Assembly: GCA_043758755.1 (NCBI GenBank)
Contig: JAYVMW010000058.1
Coordinates: 17,656-81,655, forward strand
Length of the DNA stretch: 64,000 bases
Direction of reading: 5' to 3'
Source of the DNA: Solimicrobium sp043758755
GTDB taxonomy: Bacteria; Pseudomonadota; Gammaproteobacteria; Burkholderiales; Burkholderiaceae_D
The notes under the pieces are model-generated. The model saw only the letters and a list, made by a program, of their open reading frames with translations. It was not told the origin of the DNA and did not search any database. Made by a program: the position numbers and the translations under genes. Below are positions 26,782-33,869 of the stretch, piece after piece. The first letter of the stretch is position 1. Every line of letters starts with the position of its first letter.

Positions 26782-27264
26782 ACCGGCCTGGCCTGGACAC
26801 CGGTTGGCGGCGACATTCTGTTTATCGAAGCCACGCGCACTCCTGGCCACGGGAAATTGATCCTGACCGGGCAGCTTGGCGATGTGATGAAAGAGAGCGC
26901 GCAGGCCGCGCTGACTTTGCTCAAGGCCCAAGGCGCTGTTCTGAATATCCCGGCCGAGATTTTCGACAGCAGCGATATTCATATCCATGTCCCGGCCGGA
27001 GCTACTCCCAAAGACGGTCCGAGCGCCGGCGTTGCCATGTTTGTCGCGTTGACGTCTGTGCTTACCGGGCGACCGGCGCATAACGATTGCGCCATGACCG
27101 GAGAAATCAGTTTGAGAGGTCTGGTATTGCCGGTCGGTGGCATCAAAGAGAAAGTACTGGCAGCGCTGCGCGCGGGAATTGCGACGGTTCTTCTGCCTGA
27201 ACGGAACAAGAGAGATATCGAAGACATTCCTGTAGAGGAACGGTCCAGACTGATTTTTATCTGA
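26782..27264 (+). pseudogene. Lon protease C-terminal (proteolytic domain) fragment
   Basis: From TGLAWTPVGGDILFIEA to DIPVEERSRLIFI, this is the Lon peptidase domain only. It retains the catalytic Ser in KDGPSAGVAM and Lys in GGIKEKVLAA. The substrate-binding and AAA domains (about 580 residues of a normal Lon) are missing, and no start codon with a ribosome-binding site serves this frame (first Met at 26857). Read as the 3' end of a second lon copy cut by the same event as the UspA fragment. Confidence 0.85.
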
Positions 27265-27443
27265 CTCAGGATTGTCAGCGATGCGATCGAATCTGCAATC
27301 GGACCCTGACCTCGATCCACCATCGGTACTGGCTGCCTGCTTTGTAACAAAAGCCGGCACTGTAGCCCGGAATTAAATTCTGCCAACACAGAACAGTCTG
27401 ATTTCGGGAAGTGATAATTAAAATATGAAAAACGGAGACGATC

Positions 27444-27755
27444 ATGACAGGTTCAACATCTGGTGCTGCACCAATCGCGTATGACCCCAATCATTTTTTG
27501 GATGTCATTAAAGAAAGGCTTCAGCTGCGCTGCGACAAAGCGCTTGGCAAACAACTCAACCTGACGTTGAAGGCTATCGAGAACATCCGCCTGAGAAAAT
27601 TGCCGATCGGCGCGTCGATGCTGATACTTGCTGCTGAAAAATGTCAGGTTGAAATTGGCGAACTGAGGCGGTTGATGGGGGACCGCCGAAGCAGGATTCG
27701 GGTGACGGTACCCAATCAGTACATTACTTTCTGTGCGGGGAATTTCAGAACTTAA
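27444..27755 (+). CDS. Small DNA-binding-like hypothetical protein
   Basis: 103 residues with a helix-turn-helix-like arrangement (LRCDKALGKQLNLTLKAIENIRLRKLPIGASMLI runs across residues 29-62) followed by IGELRRLMGDRR. It resembles small Cro/YdaS-like proteins common in Burkholderiales that I know only as hypothetical. The start is supported by GGAGACGATC. Monocistronic. Confidence 0.6.
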   Translation: MTGSTSGAAPIAYDPNHFLDVIKERLQLRCDKALGKQLNLTLKAIENIRLRKLPIGASMLILAAEKCQVEIGELRRLMGDRRSRIRVTVPNQYITFCAGNFRT

Positions 27756-27784
27756 ATCTGATCAGGCATACATTGATCATTGCA

Positions 27785-28504
27785 CTAACTGGCAGTCAGG
27801 GTGACCACTGTTCCAATCAGGGGAAATGACAGCGTTTTCGATACGATTGTCAGACCCCCGGTTGCATTAATCTGCTCGACAGTGCTGACAATCCCTTGCA
27901 ATGTGCCGGCTGAGTTATAGGTTTGTGACGTAATCGTAATCAGTGCACCATCGCCGTTTTTTTCTGCGCTCACCGAATAGGACAGCGTTGAATATCCGAC
28001 AGCGGTGGATTCGGTTGAGTCCGAAAACAAATTAATGGTTCCAATACCACCATTCTGACCGACAGTCACCATAGCCGGATAGGACGGGGAGCTCAGGAAC
28101 GCTGCATAGATATTACCCGTCGTATAACCAAGCGACTGAAATCTGTCGACGCTGAAAAAATCGGTCTCAGAAAGTGCATTGTGCGCCGGCGTACAATTTG
28201 TCCAGTTCCATGAGATTGTGGTCGTGGCAGAAACAGCATTTACCGGCCGGATGGGCGTGAGGTAAAAAACCGTTCCTGTGGAAACCGGGGAGATGGTTAT
28301 GTTGCCCGACCCGGTGCAGGTGGTACTCCCGGTCTGAGTGGCGCTGACATTGACACTCGCACCGTTGGCATGCAATACATTGACGGCGTCCTGATAGCTG
28401 AACGAAGGAATGGCCTGTGGCGTTATGGACCCGCCACCACCGCCGCAACCAGCCAGTAAAGAGCTAAATATTGCAGCAAGATATCTATTGATGTTGGTCA
28501 TCAT
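27785..28504 (-). CDS. Predicted lipoprotein of unknown function
   Basis: 239 residues with a lipobox (SSLLAGC) followed by a glycine stretch, then a Ser/Thr-rich, beta-strand-rich body without a domain I recognise. Exported and probably outer-membrane anchored. Its promoter carries an FNR-type palindrome whose forward-strand 14-mer is identical to the one before the thiolase gene. Confidence 0.75.
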   Translation of the reverse strand: MMTNINRYLAAIFSSLLAGCGGGGGSITPQAIPSFSYQDAVNVLHANGASVNVSATQTGSTTCTGSGNITISPVSTGTVFYLTPIRPVNAVSATTTISWNWTNCTPAHNALSETDFFSVDRFQSLGYTTGNIYAAFLSSPSYPAMVTVGQNGGIGTINLFSDSTESTAVGYSTLSYSVSAEKNGDGALITITSQTYNSAGTLQGIVSTVEQINATGGLTIVSKTLSFPLIGTVVTLTAS

Positions 28505-28539
28505 TTTCTCTGGCTGGTCTGCCTAGGGTTGGGTCTTGC

Positions 28540-28581
28540 ATTGTCTCAGCATCGATTAGTGGTAAATTTGACAGCCATCAA
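28540..28581 (-). promoter_or_regulatory. FNR-type promoter of the lipoprotein gene
   Basis: On the reverse strand TTGATGGCTGTCAA (28568-28581) with -10 hexamer GACAAT (28545 down to 28540), spacing 29.5 bp from the centre, one base longer than the other sites. The gene start is 36 nt beyond the hexamer. Confidence 0.55.
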
Positions 28582-28775
28582 AGAATACACCGATATAAGT
28601 GATATTTTCCGACTGAACGCTGGACCGGGAATCAATGCCGCCATCGGAACCTTAGTATTGGCCGCTGGACGCGGCAACCGCACTGGGAGAGCTGTCGGAC
28701 TGGCCGCCACAGTATCTGCGCGCAGCGCCGGAGAAGTCACGTGCACGTGTGGCCATGCCGGCAAACTGAATAGTA

Positions 28776-29366
28776 CTACTTGGGCTGGCCCAAATCCTTG
28801 CGAAATTGTTCCAGCCTGGCTTCAAAATCTTCACCGTCCCCATAATCGAGAAAATTCAGATACCGTTTATGCGTACCAATGATATTGCGTGCATGTTTGA
28901 TCGGACAAAAATACTGTTCGGTTCTGGCTACGACTTCGCCGACATAGGCAATCAGCCCGGAACCATAGGCACAGTAGTCGCAGTGAAATTTCTGAAACCA
29001 GTTCAGATAGTCGAGCTGGCGGCGGTCGAACACAATATAGTCGCTGCGCCGCGCCTTCTGCACGCCGTAGATCGGAAAACAGGTAGCCTGATAAAAACTC
29101 ACGCACAGGTCGGTAATGGCCAGAGGAATGATCATGCTGTAAATAATCGGTCCGGTGATCAGATTCCAGGGGCGATTTACCACCAGCCATTTGAAGATAC
29201 CCATTTTCAGTTTCTTGTGCGCCTGGCGGATTGACTGTTCGAATTCCACCCGCTTGCCGTTAATCTGAAAAAACATTTTTTGCTCCTGGTTCTGCAGCGC
29301 GCTCTGCAGTTCGGCTTCCAGTGCGGCAATTTGGGTAATCAGGTGTCGTATCTGTTCGTTTTTCAT
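28776..29366 (-). CDS. Conserved hypothetical membrane-associated protein
   Basis: 196 residues. A helical N-terminus (1-60) is followed by a hydrophobic stretch (LITGPIIYSMIIPLAITDLCVSFYQ, about residues 70-94) and a conserved block YIVFDRRQLDYLNWFQKFHCDYCAYGSGLIAY across residues 109-140, then ARTEQYFCPIKHAR. The cysteines in HCDYC and YFC could bind metal. I recall this family widely in proteobacteria without assigned function. Confidence 0.8.
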   Translation of the reverse strand: MKNEQIRHLITQIAALEAELQSALQNQEQKMFFQINGKRVEFEQSIRQAHKKLKMGIFKWLVVNRPWNLITGPIIYSMIIPLAITDLCVSFYQATCFPIYGVQKARRSDYIVFDRRQLDYLNWFQKFHCDYCAYGSGLIAYVGEVVARTEQYFCPIKHARNIIGTHKRYLNFLDYGDGEDFEARLEQFRKDLGQPK

Positions 29367-29521
29367 GTTGTGCCGGTGCTGATCTGTTCAGGTTGTCCAG
29401 CTTAAATTCCGATTATGGGGGTATTGAGCCAGATATGGTTACTCTGTCTCAAATGAATTCATTTCGGTTGTGGAGTCTTTGCAAACGGGACGAGAAAACT
29501 GGATTTTTGGAGGAATCTGGC

Positions 29522-29983
29522 TCAAAGACGGGGGCGCACAATGCCAGACGCACGTTTTTTGTGAAGGGCCTGATAATCCGGCTCCAGCGTGGTGTCGGTT
29601 TTTTTTAGTTTAAACCAGAGTGCCGCCAGAGTATCCATGGTTGAAGAATGAAACTGCAGCCATTTTGGGAACAGTTCAAGCGTTTTACGCGCTTTGGCAA
29701 AGTCTCCCCTGAGAATATCGGGAACGGCGTCGTGCAGCGCCTGCAATGCTCTGGCGTGCTGTTCGCGGTGCATTTTAATGTCATAGAATTTCATCGCTTC
29801 CATCATAACTTCTTCGGCGCGGATATCATGCTCAAATTCTTCAATCAGCGCATGAAAACGCAGGGCGAATTCACTTTCCTGTGCAAAAAGTGCCTCATGC
29901 AATTTAAGCAGCAGGCGTCGGTGTGATGCATCGATATCCGGGATGCCGAGCGCCATCTCGGTGGTCCATTCGAGTTCATTCAT
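29522..29983 (-). CDS. Bacteriohemerythrin
   Basis: 153 residues with the O2-binding di-iron hemerythrin motif: D/H in IPDIDASH, HDIRAEE, HREQH and LQFHSS...D. Single-domain bacteriohemerythrins bind O2 reversibly and are thought to buffer or deliver oxygen in microaerobic cells. The usual fold covers residues 5-130; a basic tail follows. No FNR-type box was found upstream. It fits a low-oxygen lifestyle together with its neighbours. Confidence 0.88.
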   Translation of the reverse strand: MNELEWTTEMALGIPDIDASHRRLLLKLHEALFAQESEFALRFHALIEEFEHDIRAEEVMMEAMKFYDIKMHREQHARALQALHDAVPDILRGDFAKARKTLELFPKWLQFHSSTMDTLAALWFKLKKTDTTLEPDYQALHKKRASGIVRPRL

Positions 29984-30116
29984 GCTGTGCTTTGTCTCCG
30001 ATTAATTATATTTTTGGGTATTCGGTCGCGCGCTGATCTATCCCGATATCCAGCCATTACCCGGGACAGATCAGTTGCAGTGCGCTGTTGCGGCGCGCCG
30101 GTCAGACCGGCACCGC

Positions 30117-30551
30117 TTATTGCACTTTAATCTGTTTGGAGCTGGCTAGTTCCGTTTGTTTGGGTAATGTCAGTTCCAGCACGCCATCGGTAAATTTCGC
30201 TATCGATTTGGCTTCGTCAACATTGGCATCCAGCGTGAAGCTGCGGAATACCTTGCCTTCATAGCGCTCGCAATGGATCACATTGCGGCCGTTCTTTTCT
30301 TCCTTCTGCGAGCTGGTTTCGGCGCTGATGGTGATCTGGTTGCCGTCAACACTGACGCGGATGTCTTCTTTTTTAGCGCCCGGCAGGTCAGCCCGGATAA
30401 AATAATTTTTATCGTCTTCCGAAACGTCGAGTTTGAAGGTGTTCGCTGTCAGGTCATCGTGCCCATCAAAAATGCCGGGATGGTTGACAAAATTGCTGAG
30501 AAACCGATTCATGCGTGAATTGAATGGTTCGTAAAGAGAAATGTTAGCCAT
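30117..30551 (-). CDS. Hsp20/alpha-crystallin small heat shock protein
   Basis: 144 residues; the start at 30551 (MANISLYEPF) has AAGGAATTATC upstream. The alpha-crystallin domain (about residues 40-135) contains NYFIRADLPGAKKEDIRVSV, the GKVFRSFTL block and GVLELTLPK, followed by a short tail; the IxI-like motif is weak (KQIKVQ). Holdase chaperone. A perfect FNR palindrome with correctly placed -10 lies upstream. Confidence 0.93.
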   Translation of the reverse strand: MANISLYEPFNSRMNRFLSNFVNHPGIFDGHDDLTANTFKLDVSEDDKNYFIRADLPGAKKEDIRVSVDGNQITISAETSSQKEEKNGRNVIHCERYEGKVFRSFTLDANVDEAKSIAKFTDGVLELTLPKQTELASSKQIKVQ

Positions 30552-30634
30552 GATAATTCCTTTCAATAAAATGGAACGGGTTGAGTTCAGTGCACTGGTA
30601 CAAAACGTAAGCTGTTGAGAGCGCCTGTGCGTTG

Positions 30635-30675
30635 ATGCTAAATCCGTCAGGGGTGCCAGCTTTGATCGCGATCAA
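30635..30675 (-). promoter_or_regulatory. Class II FNR-type promoter of hsp20
   Basis: TTGATCGCGATCAA (30662-30675) is a perfect palindrome. On the reverse strand the hexamer TAGCAT (30640-30635) starts 28.5 bp from the centre, the same hexamer and spacing as at the nitroreductase gene. The leader to the ATG at 30551 is about 75 nt. Confidence 0.7.
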
Positions 30676-30733
30676 AAACAGTACAACAAAGTTGACTCAC
30701 ATTGCGCCAGTGAAAGGGCTACCTGTCGCAGTG

Positions 30734-31294
30734 TTAACCTACCCACTGAATGACCGGCTTGTGGCGTGCGACAGCGTCCGGCAACGAGCTGGCGTGTCCA
30801 ATAATTATTGGCGCAATCGGTATCCACTGTTCCGGCATGTTCAGAAGTGCTTTTCCCTTCGGTGTGTTGAGATAACTTTGTGCAAAACCGATCCAGCACG
30901 AGCCCAGGTTCTTGCCGAACGCACCGAGCATCAGATTTTCAGCGGCTAACGAGCAATCTTCAACTATCCACGGACCTTCCTCGACAGCTGAAATGACGAT
31001 CAGCACCGGGGCATGATAAAAAATATGGAAATCGTCGCTCTCAAGATGAGACTGAAAATGCGCGGCATGCCGGTTTCCCTGCATGGTGGACAGCATGTGC
31101 TGCTTTGCCTGCCTGGAAATGGTGTCGAGCAGAATCTGATCGCGTACCACAGTAAACGCCCATGGTTGCTGGTTGACCGCGCTCGGTGCCTTCACAGCAC
31201 AGTCAATCAGGTACCGAATTGAATCTTGATCTACCGCTTGAAGGGTGTATTCACGGACTGCACGGCGTCCGGATATGACCTGATCGATGTTCAT
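30734..31294 (-). CDS. Nitroreductase-family flavoprotein
   Basis: 186 residues; the start at 31294 (MNIDQVISGRRAVREY) is preferred, with GGGGAAAACACC upstream, over the Met at 31360 that would fall inside the predicted promoter. FMN-binding features are SGRRAVREY, APSAVNQQPWAFTVV and the C-terminal GxG-type loop. These enzymes reduce nitro groups, quinones or act on other electrophiles with NAD(P)H. The gene is upstream of hsp20 on the same strand but has its own promoter. Confidence 0.9.
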   Translation of the reverse strand: MNIDQVISGRRAVREYTLQAVDQDSIRYLIDCAVKAPSAVNQQPWAFTVVRDQILLDTISRQAKQHMLSTMQGNRHAAHFQSHLESDDFHIFYHAPVLIVISAVEEGPWIVEDCSLAAENLMLGAFGKNLGSCWIGFAQSYLNTPKGKALLNMPEQWIPIAPIIIGHASSLPDAVARHKPVIQWVG

Positions 31295-31335
31295 GGTGTT
31301 TTCCCCGATTTGAAGTGGCATGCACTCTGACAGAA

Positions 31336-31376
31336 ATGCTACTTGTCGGAGCTTGCGCAAATTTGATCTCGATCAA
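31336..31376 (-). promoter_or_regulatory. Class II FNR-type promoter of the nitroreductase gene
   Basis: A perfect palindrome, reverse strand TTGATCGAGATCAA (31363-31376), with -10 hexamer TAGCAT (31341-31336) at 28.5 bp. The predicted start near 31328 leaves a 34-nt leader to the ATG at 31294. Confidence 0.75.
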
Positions 31377-31462
31377 AATCATTTGGGAAAACGGCAACGT
31401 CATCGCAGCACAAGGCAGTTGCGCCATGATGCGATAAAGAATGGGTTTGAACCCGCCGGAAG

Positions 31463-31503
31463 TTATTCGAGATCAAAAGAGTGAACGGCATTGAATTTAG
31501 ACT
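31463..31503 (+). promoter_or_regulatory. Orphan FNR-type promoter-like site
   Basis: TTATTCGAGATCAA (31463-31476) followed at 28.5 bp by TAGACT (31498-31503). The same 14-mer precedes the AAA ATPase gene (39003-39016). Transcription would run into about 100 bp without a start codon and then antisense to the CYTH-CHAD gene. Confidence 0.45.
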
Positions 31504-31606
31504 TACTTTCTGCAATTAATCGCACCACCGGGGGGGGATATACCAGCAGCAACAGGTCAAACAGACGCACCAGCTCCGCAGTGCGGTGACGTTGCCCGGA
31601 TAGCAG

Positions 31607-33169
31607 CTATTGGCGACCAGAACGCAGTAAGTTCCGTTTGGTGTGCCCGAGCTTTGTGAGTGATTTCAAAATTGCTGTCTTGCTGAAATTGCTCTGCTTA
31701 TTGAGCAGCTTTGGAACGCTGTGGACCAGCCTTTGCAATTCAGGGTTATCGAGAAGGAGTTGGTGGACAAGTCGCTCGCAGACTGCGCTATCGTTGTAAG
31801 CGCCCAGCAGATCCTGCAATTTTGCAATTGGTTTCATGCTGTGCTGCATGGATTTGTGCGTGTAAAGCCCGTTGAAAAATTCGACCGTATAGCGGAGCGT
31901 TTTAATTTTTTTGCGCAGTTTATGCAGGACTTCTGGTTGCAGAAGGTCCGCTTTTATTGTGCTTATGTGCAGCGGCCCCAGATCGCTTTTGATGATCTGA
32001 CGAGAAAACCGAGCCAGGTTGGTATTGTTTGGTTTTTGCACGGGCTGGTCAGACAGGTGGAATTGCCAGCGCAGCAAATTGAGTATCAGTCTGGCATACC
32101 GTGGGGAAGTCAGTGTTGCGCTTGCGCTGGCGTGGGCAGTGCGTGCTATGTCAGATGCGGCGCGCAGCAGTGGTGTGATCAGCGGCCCGTGCGCTGGTTT
32201 CGCCACGCGTAACTTTAACAGTTTTGGCAGTGTGGTTGCAGTAAAAACATCCCAGTCTCTTGCCATGCCCAGTTGTATATCCAGCCATTTCACTTCCTCA
32301 CGGACCCGGTCCGGGAATGGCTGGATTTTTTTGCACATTCGGGCTGCTGCACTTAATCTGCGCAAGCCGACCCGCATCTGATGCAGACATTCCCGGTCAC
32401 CCCCGATCGCTACGCCGGCCTGATTGGACTGAATCTGAATCAGACAGGCGACAACGATGCGATCAAGTGCGTCATTGATGGGCAGTGCCCTGCTCAACAT
32501 CGGGGGGCTGGCAAAAGTTGCCGAGGTTGGCTGCGACCGGTATAAGGCGTAACCCTGCTCCTTGCGGCACAGGCCCCGTACTGTCAGCGGTATGCGCTGC
32601 ATCACAGTGTCGACAAAATCGAAGAGCTGCAGCATATTGCCTTTGTGCAGTTCAAATTCCAGTTCACAGAATTCGGCACTTTGTGAAGCGTTGTTGGTAC
32701 GTCCCTGATTGATTGCGCAGGATGCCTGATTGCCGTTCTGGAATTGCAGCAGCCAGACCTGTTGCTGGTATTGTGCTCTGAAAATTTCCTGCAATTGATT
32801 GAACTGACCATCCAATACAGATGTTTCGGCCAGTCCCAATTTCAGCATATCGGCAGCGCTGAAGAGTGACAGATGCAACTGTTCTGATGCAACATACGCT
32901 GCGCTGTTACACCAATTGAGCATGCCGCCGGTGAAATTACTGATATTGTTTTCAGTTTTGATGTTGAGAGACTGTATCCAGCGTTTTTGATTGGTTTGCA
33001 GACTCAGATCGGCGCCTTTGCTTTTGAGCAGCAACTCCGGTGTGTCATAGTAAATTTCAGTGATTTCTGCTGCGTCAGACTGGGACAGCACATGCCAATT
33101 CAGCAGCGCGTGGGCATGCAGTGCAGCTACATCCTGTGCATCAATGTGAAAGATCAGTTTGCTGCGCAT
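31607..33169 (-). CDS. CYTH-CHAD domain protein
   Basis: 520 residues. The N-terminal CYTH domain (about 1-190) begins KLIFHIDAQDVAAL and contains EIYYDTPELLL, where the classic ExExK is weakened. The CHAD domain (about 235-505) has the histidine/arginine-rich helices LHQMRVGLRRLSAAARM and LHKLRKKIKTLRYTVEFF. CHAD domains bind polyphosphate, and CHAD proteins localise to polyphosphate granules; CYTH domains act on triphosphates. This suggests a polyphosphate role among storage and stress genes. Confidence 0.88.
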   Translation of the reverse strand: MRSKLIFHIDAQDVAALHAHALLNWHVLSQSDAAEITEIYYDTPELLLKSKGADLSLQTNQKRWIQSLNIKTENNISNFTGGMLNWCNSAAYVASEQLHLSLFSAADMLKLGLAETSVLDGQFNQLQEIFRAQYQQQVWLLQFQNGNQASCAINQGRTNNASQSAEFCELEFELHKGNMLQLFDFVDTVMQRIPLTVRGLCRKEQGYALYRSQPTSATFASPPMLSRALPINDALDRIVVACLIQIQSNQAGVAIGGDRECLHQMRVGLRRLSAAARMCKKIQPFPDRVREEVKWLDIQLGMARDWDVFTATTLPKLLKLRVAKPAHGPLITPLLRAASDIARTAHASASATLTSPRYARLILNLLRWQFHLSDQPVQKPNNTNLARFSRQIIKSDLGPLHISTIKADLLQPEVLHKLRKKIKTLRYTVEFFNGLYTHKSMQHSMKPIAKLQDLLGAYNDSAVCERLVHQLLLDNPELQRLVHSVPKLLNKQSNFSKTAILKSLTKLGHTKRNLLRSGRQ

Positions 33170-33328
33170 GGTTTGGCCGCACCCGGTTGGATTCTAGGAG
33201 CTGATCATACCCTTATAAATTGGATGTGTCGGCGTCCTCGCGCAGTTCTGCTGGCCGCGTTGATTGCAAACAGCTGTCAGCATACGCTGCGCAGATGTCT
33301 TATGTTGCGTCGCGTGGCCTGGGCGGCT

Positions 33329-33342
33329 TTGACCATGGTCAA
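33329..33342. promoter_or_regulatory. FNR/FixK-type palindrome TTGACCATGGTCAA
   Basis: A perfect palindrome of the TTGAC-N4-GTCAA form between the CYTH-CHAD gene (start 33169) and the truncated GGDEF gene. No convincing -10 hexamer at 28.5 bp was found on either strand (CAACAT on the reverse strand is weak). It may be left over from the lost 5' part of the GGDEF gene. Confidence 0.4.
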
Positions 33343-33439
33343 AAAAGTTGCTGCATTAATTAATGTGTGGAAACGCTTTGCGTGGATTTGGATTTTTTAC
33401 GGTGCCTTCAATTGCGCGTGATCAAATCTGCTCTGATTC

Positions 33440-33844
33440 GCCCCATTCATCGATCTGGACGGATTCAAATCAGTGAATGACAGCCATGGTCATCAGGCAG
33501 GTGACAGCGTCCTGAGAACCTTCGCGCAAAAACTCAAAGCCAGTGTGCGCGAAACCGATTTTGTGGCCCGGGTTGGCGGCGATGAATTTGTGGTGGTGCT
33601 GGATATGACAGGCTCTGACAGAGCAGCGGCGTTTGAAGTCGCAGAAAAAATCCTTGCATCGATCAGTGCATCACAGGACAGTCACGGATCCGCCACGCAG
33701 GTCGGATGCAGTATCGGTATCAGCGTGTTTCCCTCCAACGGCCAGTCGGTCAACCAACTGCTCAATGCCGCTGATATGGATATGTACAAAGCCAAGCGCC
33801 AGGGTGGTGGACATCTGTACAGCCTGGCTGGTCAGCGCCTCTGA
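33440..33844 (+). pseudogene. 5'-truncated GGDEF (diguanylate cyclase) gene
   Basis: The frame becomes open after a TGA at 33434 with FAPFIDLDGFKSVNDSHGHQ, i.e. inside a GGDEF domain. It retains the inhibitory-site RETD, GGDEF and the C-terminal IGISVFPSNG. The start of the domain and any sensor part are missing; the first possible start is GTG at 33473. Without the N-terminal strand and dimerising partner it is probably not functional. Confidence 0.8.
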
Positions 33845-33869
33845 ACCCGGGTCCTGAAGGTACCGGGTT

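Larger units (their letters stand above)
31295..31606. other. Intergenic region with two FNR-type sites
   Basis: About 310 bp between the nitroreductase start and the 3' end of the CYTH-CHAD gene. It holds the nitroreductase promoter and a second promoter-like site pointing the other way (31463-31503) with no gene behind it. A run of eight G lies near 31530. No reading frame with a start codon was seen. Confidence 0.6.

Noticed and set aside
26782..27264. Lon peptidase domain as a stand-alone functional protease
   Set aside because: No start codon with a ribosome-binding site serves the frame, and the first Met removes conserved N-terminal strands of the domain.
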